Source of the DNA: Darksidea phi
Taxonomy: Eukaryota; Ascomycota; Dothideomycetes; Pleosporales; Lentitheciaceae
NCBI GenBank assembly: GCA_030770425.1
Contig: JASJFT010000031.1
Coordinates: 1-64,000 of the forward strand
Direction of reading: 5' to 3'
DNA length: 64,000 nucleotides
In this document: piece after piece, positions 54,756 through 64,000 of the stretch
Layout of the letters: each line of letters begins with the position of its first letter
How positions within the stretch are numbered: position 1 is the stretch's first letter
Program-made: the position numbers and the translations under genes
Notes under the pieces: model-generated
What the model was told of the DNA's origin: nothing
Databases searched by the model: none
What the model saw: only the letters and a program-made list of their open reading frames with translations

Positions 54756-55940
54756 CTAGACTATACCAAGTAGGCTGCGGTGGAGATCGGCATCCACGAC
54801 AAGATGCTGTTTTGGCCGCGCCATTGCCATCCAGTGATCCACCACATCCTGCCCCTTGTATGTGATCAAGAGCACCATGCCAAAGTCATCCAAATCCTCG
54901 CCTCTACTGTCCCGAATAACGCGATTGAAGTCCATCCTCGGAACCCAATAGGGGTCGTGCATCTGCTTGACGCGTTCCCACTCGAGTGGGCTTTGCGTTT
55001 CCCACAAACGTCGCTGGGCTGTAAACGAGTTGGCGGTGACCTGTTCGCTGAGAGTACAGAAACCTTGCTTCGCGAGTGAATAAGCGCCTTCTAGGAAGAG
55101 GCTCATTGTGATGGTACGTCTAAGCGACTCGCCAAGGATCCAGGATCGCCACGAGGGCGCTGTCTCGGTGGTGTATGCTTGTTCCTCGGTGGTTCTTGCT
55201 TTCAGTTGCTCCGTCCAGGTTTGCAAGACAGGTTCAGCTTTCTCAGCAGATGCACGCTGCCGTATATCACCATCGAGCAGCCTGATAAACTGGAAAATGA
55301 GAAGTGCTTGGACTGCAGCGAGTAGGTCCAGCGGCGTCCAGCATGGCTGCTCAGGAGAGTGCAGCAGCTCGGTAGCCTTCGATTCGATGACCGTGAAAGC
55401 CACGAGCTCGTTTAGCTCGGTTTTCGTTGAGTAAATGGCACATGCCGCATATGCATCTTGCAATGGTATCGGCATCCCAGAGGCGTACAGTTGAGGATGA
55501 ATGAATGGTGCTTTCCCTTCCTTGACCCACTTCTCAGGCCATGTCTTGAAGCGGTGTAGCGCAGCTTGAATCTCTGCATGTGCGAAATGACTACATGGCG
55601 GCCCCTCTGCGGTCGCCAGATAGTCCGGCTCGTGGGAGAACGTGGGTTGTGTGCTAGATTCCGAGCCTCCGGAGTAGGTGACATTTGGTGAGGCGTCAAG
55701 CTGTCGCTGCAGCTGGCCGGTCCAGGGAAGCATGTCCGGATCATCCATAAGATTGTCCAGCCACGAGAACTCTAACTCTGGAAATACGGTGTCTGCTACT
55801 GTAATTCTGCTGTTTGGGTAGGGACATTCGATATTTTTCTTCTCGCACCTCTTGCACCTCGGCAGCTCCATGCTGCATTTTCGCTTCGCTTTCACGCATG
55901 CAGCGCAAGATTTGCGTTTAGACGACGTGGCTGCTTCCAT
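54756..55940 (-). CDS. Zn2Cys6 transcription regulator
   Basis: Single exon, 394 residues from the ATG at 55940 (MEAATSSKRKSCAACVKAKR). In-frame sequence further upstream is not Zn-finger-like and overlaps the divergent promoter, so I do not use it. The Zn2Cys6 binuclear cluster at about residues 12-39 has spacing C-x2-C-x6-C-x5-C-x2-C-x6-C, with basic KAKRKC, and it contacts DNA in this family. The rest is a helical regulatory region (LLAAVQALLIFQFIRLLDGD, LRRTITMSLFLEGAYSLAKQ) found in many secondary-metabolism and nutrient regulators. Its targets cannot be read from the sequence. It is divergent from top2, with 551 bp between start codons. Confidence 0.9.
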   Translation of the reverse strand: MEAATSSKRKSCAACVKAKRKCSMELPRCKRCEKKNIECPYPNSRITVADTVFPELEFSWLDNLMDDPDMLPWTGQLQRQLDASPNVTYSGGSESSTQPTFSHEPDYLATAEGPPCSHFAHAEIQAALHRFKTWPEKWVKEGKAPFIHPQLYASGMPIPLQDAYAACAIYSTKTELNELVAFTVIESKATELLHSPEQPCWTPLDLLAAVQALLIFQFIRLLDGDIRQRASAEKAEPVLQTWTEQLKARTTEEQAYTTETAPSWRSWILGESLRRTITMSLFLEGAYSLAKQGFCTLSEQVTANSFTAQRRLWETQSPLEWERVKQMHDPYWVPRMDFNRVIRDSRGEDLDDFGMVLLITYKGQDVVDHWMAMARPKQHLVVDADLHRSLLGIV

Positions 55941-56491
55941 AATCTCAGCTGTTTGAGCTATAGAGCAGCGGGCTGAGAGGGCGAAGGGCGAAGTGAGCTG
56001 GAAGTTGCCGGGTTGACAAAGCAGAGGGCCAGTAATGTCACTAACCGAACAGAGCTTAGCGCAAATGTAAGTTAGCGGAACACGTGCATGTGAACGGCGA
56101 AGGACACCAGAGTCGACAGCCGTCAACCTTCGTGTTGAGTACGAAACCGAAGTTGCCTAGTGGCCAATCGGTCCTTTCTCGCTTTGTGGAGTATCACGAT
56201 CACTAACTACCTGAACGCCTCAGGGCCTCGTTCACTGACCACGTGCGCCTGGCCAATCAGAACGGGCCTTTTAGCGCTACTGCGTAACAGGCAACGCTCG
56301 TTCTCGCGACGCTCCGGCAACGCGCCAAAACACAGGGTCATCAAAACACGCGTCTTCAGTCGCCGCCTCGCACACCACGTTTTGCTTTCGTTACGACCAG
56401 GGCCAAAACTGCTCGGCCTGGGCTTCTACGCTCTTTTACCTCTGTTTAGTCCCGCCGGACCCCCTAATTGAGCGCTTTCGCCATAGCCATC
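55941..56491. promoter_or_regulatory. Divergent promoter of the Zn2Cys6 gene and top2
   Basis: The region holds two forward CCAAT boxes (56164-56168 and 56253-56257), candidate HAP/NF-Y sites. It also holds an E2F-like site CGCGCCAAAA at 56321-56330 (TTTTGGCGCG on the other strand) and an MCB-type ACGCGT at 56348-56353. The last two are closer to the top2 ATG and suit a cell-cycle gene. Function of the sites is inferred from consensus only. Confidence 0.55.
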
Positions 56492-59400
56492 ATGGACGAC
56501 TCGCTCATGGACTCGTTCGACGAGGGCGCGAGCTCTGATTTCGCGCCCCCTGCAAAGCCTGCCAAAGCGACCAAGGCGAAGGCTGCACCCAAGAAGCCCG
56601 CGGGCCCCGCGAAACCGCGAGGGCGACCGCCGAAAGACCCCTCAGCGCCCCCAAAAGCGCGGGCAAAGGCGGTGCCAAAGAAGAAGAAAGTTATTTCCGA
56701 TGATGAAAACTCAGATATCGACATGAACGAGGACCCGCCTGATGATGAGTCGCTGCTTGTCGATACTCCTCCAAAGCAAAAGAAGGCCGCGGCACCCAAA
56801 AAGACCGGTGGCAACCCTCTGGCAGACATTGCGAACGAGAGCTTCGATACGGATGGCATAGAGAAGGCTCCGGGTGCGAAGGCGAAGAAAGCCGCGGGCG
56901 GCCCAGCAAGCAGCAAGTACCAGATGGTATGTCTTTGCGCAGCAGTACCTTCGGGGTCCTGGCTAACAACTGGTAGCTCACGCATTTGGAACACATCATG
57001 AAGCGCCCCGATACCTACATTGGCTCCGTTGAGAAGACCACAGACAAGATGTGGGTCTATAATACCACCACCGAGGCGATGGAGTTCCGCGACGTGACGT
57101 ACGTGCCCGGGCTGTACAAGATCTTCGACGAGATCCTCGTGAATGCCGCCGACAACAAACAGAACGACAAGAATATGAGCGAGATCCGCGTCACCGTGGA
57201 CCGCGAGTCGGGCGAGATCTCGGTCAGGAACGACGGCAAGGGTATCCCAATCGAGATCCACAAAGAACACGGCATCTATGTACCCGAAATGATCTTCGGC
57301 CACTTGCTCACTTCGTCAAACTACAACGACAATGAAGCTAAAGTCACGGGCGGTCGCAACGGTTACGGAGCGAAGCTTTGCAACGTCTTCAGCACCGAAT
57401 TCACACTCGAGACGGTCGACTCGAAACAGAAGAAGAAGTACAAGCAGACGTGGACGGAGAACATGAGCAAGATGGGCAAAGCCAAGATCACCGACATCAA
57501 GACGGACGATTACACCAAGGTCACGTACAAGGCCGACTTTAGCAAATTCGGCATGGATGGCATCGACGATGACTTTGAAGCTCTTGTCAAGCGCCGAACT
57601 TATGACATGGCTGGCACGCTGCGGGGAATCAAGGTCTACCTCAACGGCGACCGCGTCAAGGTGAACAGCTTCGCTAAATACATGGAGATGTACACAAAAG
57701 CTATCCGCAGCGAGCAGGGCAATGATGATAAAGAGAAGGATGTCATCATCACTGACCGTCATGATCGATGGGAAATTGGTTTCGCTGTCTCCGACGGTTC
57801 CTTCAACCAGGTGTCATTCGTCAACTCTATCGCCACCTCCTCCGGCGGCACTCACGTGAACTTCGTTGCCGACCAAATTATCGAGAAGCTGTTGACCATT
57901 GTCAACAAGAAGAACAAGGGCGGCGTCAAGCTCAAGAATGCGCAGATCAAGAACCACCTCTTCCTCTTCGTCAACTGTCAGATCGTCAACCCGGCCTTCA
58001 CCTCTCAGACCAAAGAGCAGCTGACGACCAAACCCGGCCAGTTTGGCAGTAAGCCGGTGCTGAGCGACAAGTTTATGAAGCAGATCGAGAAGACTGAGGT
58101 CATCCAAAACATTATGCATTTCGCGCAACAGAAAGCGGATCAGCTGCTTAAAAAGACGGACGGCAACAAACGCAGTCGCATGAGCAACTCGAAGCTCACA
58201 GATGCGAACAGGGCCGGCACCAAGGACGGCCATATGTGCACCCTCATTCTCACCGAAGGTGACTCGGCTGCTCTACTTGCGCTTGCTGGGCGTGCCGTGG
58301 TCAACCCTGACTATTTTGGTGTCTTTCCCCTGCGCGGTAAGCTCCTCAACGTCCGCGACGCTTCTATCGATCAGATTTCGAAGAACCAGGAAATCCAGAA
58401 CATCAAGAAGTTCATCGGTCTCCAACACAAAAAGGAGTATACTGACTGCAAGGGTCTCCGCTACGGCCACATTATGATCATGACAGATCAGGATCACGAC
58501 GGTAGCCATATCAAAGGCTTACTGATCAACTTTCTTCAGTGCCAGTTCCCGAGTTTACTCAAGATTCCCAACTTTCTCATGGAATTCATCACCCCCATTG
58601 TCAAAGTGTGGAAAGGCGATCCAAAGAATCCCAAGAATCTGAGGAGCTTTTTCTCCATGCCTGAATGGGAAGAGTGGAGGGAACAGCACAAAAACGAGAA
58701 AGGTTGGGACCACAAGTACTACAAGGGATTGGGTACTAGTCAGAGTTCCGACGCTCAGGTCTATTTCAAGGACCTTGACACCCACATGAAAGCATTTCAT
58801 ACCATGCAAGCCCAGGAGGAAGAGTTGATTGAGCTCGCCTTCTCTAAGAAGAAGGCCGACGCTCGTAAGGAGTGGCTACGGGAGTTTGTCCCGGGCAATC
58901 ACCTTGATCTGACCACCAGGGAGATTAGCTATGACGATTTTGTCAACAAGGAGCTCATCCTCTTTAGCATGGCTGACAACCTACGTTCCATTCCCTCAGT
59001 GGTCGATGGTTTCAAGCCCGGTCAACGCAAAGTTATCTACACCTGCTTTAGGCGAAACCTCAAGAAGGATGTCAAGGTCGTGGATCTCGCCGGTTCCGTC
59101 TCTGGTACTACCGATTACGCATATGGTGAGGCTTCCATGCAAGGCACTATTGTGGGTCTTGCGCAAGATTTCGTCGGGTCAAACAACATCAACTGCCTAG
59201 AACCTAGCGGAAATTTCGGATCTCGTCTTCAAGGTGGCGCTGATGCCGCCAGCGCCAGGTACATCTATACTCGGCTTTCACCTTTTGCCCGAAGAATCTT
59301 CCATCCTCATGATGATGCTCTGCTCAAGTATGGCGAGTCTGACGGTAATAAGATCGAGCCCGAGATATACGTGCCTGTCCTGCCCATGATACTCGTCAAC

Positions 59401-61769
59401 GGCGCGGACGGTATCGGCACTGGTTGGAGCACTTCTATTCCCAACTACAACCCTCTCGACATTGTCGAGAATCTGAGAATCCGTATGCAAGAAGGAGCCT
59501 CGAAAGAAGACATGAAGCCCATGACTCCCTGGTTCCGCGGATTTAAGGGCACCACGGAACAGCTGGCCAATGATCGTTTCAAGTTTACTGGTATCATCCG
59601 CCAGACTAGCGACACTGAAATCGAGATTACTGAGTTGCCTGTACGTTATTGGTCCCAGGACTTCAAGGACAAGCTCGAGGACATCATCAAGGCTGAAAAG
59701 ACACCTTCGTTCATCAAGGACTACACCGACTACAATACTCCTGAGAAAGTACACTTTATCATCAAGATGGAGGACAAGCAGATGACCAACGCACTGGCAA
59801 AGGGCCTTGAAGAGGTGTTCAAGCTCTACAAGACTCAGGCTACCTCCAACTTAGTTGCCTTCGATTCCCAGGGTCGTATCCACAAGTACGCGACGCCCCT
59901 CGACATTATGGAGGAGTTCTACAATATTCGCCTGAGGTACTATGAGAAGCGCAAGGTGGGTTGGGTAAATGTGCACTGATCCATGTTCTCCGCTAACTTC
60001 GCATAGGCACACCAATTGAACGCTATGCAGAAAGATCTTGAGAAGCTGAGCAACCAGTCACGCTTCATCAAGATGATCATCGATGGCAAACTTGTCGTGT
60101 CGAAGAAGAAGAAGGCTGTTCTCGTGGAAGAGCTGAAGAAGCTTAATTTCACGCCTTTCCCGAAGATTCCAGATGCCAAGACAGCCGGTGAGAATGAGGA
60201 GGCTATGGAGGATGAGGAAGAAGGCGAGCGTGAAGTCGGTGCCAATGATTACGACTACTTACTCGGCGTAAGTCAATGTGAAATCCTTTCCGGATATGGT
60301 ATACTGACAGTGTATAGATGGCTATCTGGTCTTTGACCCTAGAACGTGTCGAGAAGCTCTTGAAGCAGATTGGCGAGAAAGAGTTGGAAATCGACGCTCT
60401 CATCAAGCTGTCGCCCAAAGATATCTGGACACAGGATCTTGACGACTTTGTTGCCGAGTGGAACACTCAGATCGAAGAAGAAGGCAAACGGGCGAAGAAG
60501 ATTGCTAGCATTGGTCGTCGTGCTTCCTATAAGCTTGGCATTGGTGCCGGAAAGGGCGGTAAGCGGAAGAAGAAGAGAGCAGATGATAGCGACTCCGACT
60601 CCCAGTCCGACTATGGCCCTGCTAAGAAGAAGACCAAGCCGAAGCCGGGTGGCTTGCTCAGCTATCTCCGCAAAGACAGTGAGGAGCCCAAGAAGCCAAG
60701 CGCAACGGCAGCGTTGAAAAATGGGGCTGCGACGGCCAAAAAGCAGACTGGCATGCTTGGCTACCTCAAGAAGGAGACGCCGCCCGTGGCGGATCTTGAC
60801 GGTCCAATGGACATCGATGAGCCCGCCGCTGCAGCTCCTGCCCCTGTGGCGGCTGCTACAAAACGTGGTCGTCCTGCAGCAGCAGCTAAGAACAATAGCA
60901 AGCCGAAACCCAATCTCGTCGACGCTGACTCTGACTCCGACTCTAACTCCGATGTCTTCGCGGCCGTTGCGAAAGAAGCAGAGAAAAAACCCACCGAGAC
61001 CATCACAAACTCCCGGGTCGCCCGAGGGGCAGCCAAGAAGGCTACCAACTATCGTGTCGACGAGGACAGCGACAGCGATGACATGGACCACGAGTTCGAC
61101 GTTAGCAATATGGTTCATACCATTGGCAGCAGCAGCAACGACAGGCCGCTCTTCTCGACCACCGCTCGTCCTGGGAGCAATGGCCGTAGTGCTATCCAGA
61201 AGCCCACTGTTATTGACTTGAACGATCCCGATGAGACGAACTATGAGGGTCTGATGCCGCAAGGCTCTCCTCATAAGCCTGCACCACGCAACGTCAATGA
61301 CACCATTGTGGGCTCGGACGAGTCCGACGACCTCGGCTTTGGACTCAAGAAGAAAGCTGCCGTCAAACCAGCCGCTGTCAAGGCCGCTCCGAAGCCAAAA
61401 GCCGCTCCAAAGCCCAAATCAGCTGTACCTTCTGCAGTCATAGCCAAGAAAACCACGCAGCTCAGTCCTGCAGCTAAAGCGTACGCCGCACGCTTTGGCA
61501 AGTCCAAGGAGCTCGCTGCTTCCAAACCTGCTGTCAAAGCTAAGAAGCCCATCGCCATCGACTCTGATGACGATATGGAGGATGCGGATAAATTAGCTAG
61601 CGAGATCTTGTCCGATGATGAGGACGAGGATGAGCCGACGCCGAAACCAGCTGCTGCTAGGCCAGGACGTAGGGCTGCAGCGAAGCCGGCGAAGTATATC
61701 GTGAGCGATGACGACGAGGACAGTGATGCGGCGAGTGAGCCGAGCTTTGAGGACGATGACAGCGAGTAA
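56492..61769 (+). CDS. top2: DNA topoisomerase II
   Basis: Four exons, 56492-56926, 56977-59955, 60007-60267 and 60318-61769, all joined in phase 0, give 1708 residues. It passes one DNA duplex through another using ATP, for chromosome condensation and segregation. Residues 1 to about 145 are a Lys/Ala/Pro-rich N-terminal tail. The GHKL ATPase follows (EILVNAADNKQND, GRNGYGAKL). The TOPRIM domain has TEGDSA (Glu at about 572) and DQDHDGSH (from about 649). PLRGKLLNVRDA is a family signature. The catalytic Tyr is about 907, in ARYIYTRLSP. A long C-terminal tail (about 1400-1708) alternates Lys/Ala and Asp/Ser-Asp runs (DSDSDSQSDYGPAKKK), with likely nuclear-localisation and CK2-type sites. The three introns are 50-51 bp. 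Start at 56492 (MDDSLMDSFDEG) is the first ATG of the frame. Confidence 0.97.
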
Positions 61770-64000
61770 GTGGTCTATCCGGAAGAGGAGGTTGTGCGTG
61801 GGACAGGGCATTCGGTTTGATGGCGCACTGGGTGGGGAGAGATACCCGGGGCTCTTGTGTGATGGCGTTGAGGTGTTTGATGGGGAGTGCGTACAGTTGC
61901 GTCTCAAACACCCTCCAGCGGAAGAGCGGGCACCTGGATACAACATGGTCATCTTGCGTTAATGAGGGGTGCAGCATGCGGAGTTTTGGACGTCGCTTTT
62001 CTCTCACACATGAGCTGGGTTGTATATTTCAACGCGAATATTATGACTTATCTACACCGTAACGCCACAAGCGCTTTCGTTGTATTAATCAGCATTGGTC
62101 CTTGGTGCGTGTGATGATTCAGTTATCGCAACCATCGTCCGACACTGTTGACGAGGTGCCCCAGCAGCGTAGTGTTCTCAGCATATCTACTTGTTCCACC
62201 AAGAATTCGCTTCAGCGACGCTGATACCTGTTCCAGTCACCACTACGCCTACAACTTGCGGCTGGCTAGGCTCAATCATCTGCCCTTGATATCGCCTAGA
62301 TGTCCTAAATTTCCTTCCAATCCTTCCATAGGCCGCAGTATATGTGACAACAGGAGCAGCTATGTGGGGCCCCATACCAATGAATTGAATTGCCGCCTCT
62401 AGCGTGGCAGGTGTCTCTATAAACCATAGCGCGACGGAGCGGCAGAAGAGGCAAAGGATATTGGCGGGAATGAAGACGAGCGGAAGAGCGCATTAGTATA
62501 GTGGAGTGGAACAAGCGGCAGGACAACATTTCCGTAGGGGTGCTGAGGGGTTGGATTGAAAGAGACGCGCGTTTCTCCGCCTTTGTGCGACGAGGTGCGT
62601 TGTCAGCGGAAAGTTGGAGGAATAAGAAGGCCTGCACTTGAATGGAGACCACGAGAGCAGAAAAAATGATGGTGGGTCTACATGCCGCTGGCAGACATGC
62701 CATCGGACAGGTCTTAACTCCTATATACCTAAGGCATTCTGCATGGAATGAAGCCTTATCCATGGGCTTGACTTCTCATCCCCCCCAATCCGTACAACAT
62801 CAGACGCAGACGATCCTCGCACGGCAACGGCTGCCACTTACCTGTCAGCCATACTTACGGTGCTTGCACTGCATCGCGCCCTGCCCCGCCCGTCATGAAT
62901 CGTTCGTTCAACTCACTCGCCCACCACGGTTTGACGGCCATGCATCCGATCCAGCGAACACGACACGAAAACAGCATATGCGTACTAGGCCCTGCAACGA
63001 TCGAAGCGGAGACGAGCCAATCGGTTGGGGCATGACAACTGCTCTGAGTGACGCGAACAAGACACAACCGAGGGGAAGATTGTGTGTATGGCTGCCTATA
63101 TGGTGTGGGGCATTAGTGTTGGTTAATCAAAGGGAGTGTACTTGCTAGTAACCGGCAGGTTCATGAGGAGATATGCTTAAAGTAGAATATAGAGGTATGC
63201 TAACGCACCTCAAAAGCCAATGTATTCGGTCCAGACAATCTTGCTGAAGTCGCCACTGAAGATGAAATGTCGTACATGCACTCCTTGCGCGCGGTGCGGC
63301 CCATCTCCCGTCTTACCTTCACCCTCGCTTCCAGAAGAGCGCACAGCCAGGGACAACAGTACGCACAGGTATGGCCAGCCTGATAACTGGCATCACAGAC
63401 TGGATAAATTCACCTCTCAGGGATGACCCTTCCATGCATCTTCGTGTATCGATGGATCGTAACGTACCCTCGACTTGTTCAACGCGACCATAAGCGCCAC
63501 AAAGCTTGATCGCAGCACAACAGCTGTCAGTGAGAACCTACCACAGAATGTGCGATGGCGCTTACCCTCGAAGTCCTCCCCAGCGTGGCAACCCTTTGTA
63601 CACGTCTGTCTCATTGTTGTGTGGCCCAGTAACGTCATTCGTGTCGCGTGTTCACAGCGCGAGCCTCTGAATGTGCGTAGGGTGGATACCTTGCCCGTTC
63701 AAGGAAGGGGTCAGGGCAGAGAGGTGTGAACGGGACTGCGGGTGTTCGCTGTCGGCGCGCCGATATGGGGTTTTGGGCCATGTTGCGTGCGATGGAGTCC
63801 AACAACGAAGAGTGACAGGACCGTAGGACTTGCGGAGCGAGCCGGATAGCATGTTAGCGCGATGTGTCCATGTTCATCGTTGGTACCCCCTTCAAGACTT
63901 TAGCGTGTAACGACAATCTCACGCGGTAGCTGCGGAGATTTTGACAAGTTGGTCGTACTGTATGTTGCGCTCCATTGCCTTCTGTGTAGTAGCCCTCGGT
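61770..64000. other. top2 downstream region, no supportable gene
   Basis: About 2.2 kb. The open frames here, including 168 residues at 62642-63148, lack domains, signal peptides and convincing introns. A gene could continue past the window edge but is not visible. Confidence 0.45.

Noticed and set aside
56464..57303. 279-codon minus-strand frame over top2 exons 1-2
   Set aside because: Shadow of top2; overlaps the ATPase domain and has no domain of its own.
60339..61274. 311-codon minus-strand frame under the top2 tail
   Set aside because: Shadow of the Lys/Ala/Asp-rich C-terminal coding sequence.
62642..63148. 168-codon plus-strand frame downstream of top2
   Set aside because: No domain, no signal peptide and low-complexity-free random composition; not supportable as a gene.

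Overview
This is nuclear DNA of a filamentous ascomycete (Pezizomycotina). Genes are compact. Introns are mostly 50-100 bp with GTAAGT/GTATGT-type donors and CTNAC branch sites. Gene families typical of that group appear (DUF3176 membrane proteins, a secreted tyrosinase, a Zn2Cys6 regulator), and the housekeeping proteins read as fungal orthologues. Dothideomycetes would fit, but the class is an inference. Exon structures were built by hand from splice signals, reading-frame continuity and protein family fit.  Layout. 1-3.8 kb: a poly-C/G stretch at the edge and one small two-exon gene. 3.9-21 kb: a dense housekeeping block with TFIIH subunit tfb1 (-), 2-oxoglutarate dehydrogenase E1 kgd1 (+), fructose-1,6-bisphosphatase fbp1 (+), a 1338-residue Pro/Ser-rich coiled-coil protein (+) and poly(A)-binding protein pab1 (+). 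21-23.4 kb: pab1 downstream region and a small inverted-repeat element. 23.4-51 kb: a gene-poor accessory region with three DUF3176 paralogues, a Kex2-processed repeat-peptide precursor, a secreted TRI14-like protein, a single-pass membrane protein, a secreted protein of unknown function, a secreted tyrosinase, a P450 remnant and a 3-beta-HSD-type SDR. 50.8-54.5 kb: an AT-rich fold-back repeat block, a tRNA-Ser(UGA) gene and a decayed P-loop/STAND-like gene. 54.7-61.8 kb: a Zn2Cys6 regulator divergent from DNA topoisomerase II. 61.8-64 kb: no supportable gene.  The most interesting item is the gene at 31499-32024 (-). A signal-peptide exon is joined by a clean 52-bp intron to an exon holding 13 perfect 8-residue units G(V/I)IPEDKR, each ending in a Lys-Arg Kex2 site. 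The DNA units differ almost only at synonymous positions, so the peptide is what is conserved. The expected secreted product is many copies of a GVIPED hexapeptide. It lies tail-to-tail with a DUF3176 gene, and secreted or oxidative genes lie within 20 kb. I see no UstY-type (DUF3328) enzyme, so a cyclised RiPP is not established. The housekeeping genes act independently (transcription/repair, TCA cycle, gluconeogenesis, mRNA metabolism, chromosome topology). Any joint function of the accessory genes is inference.
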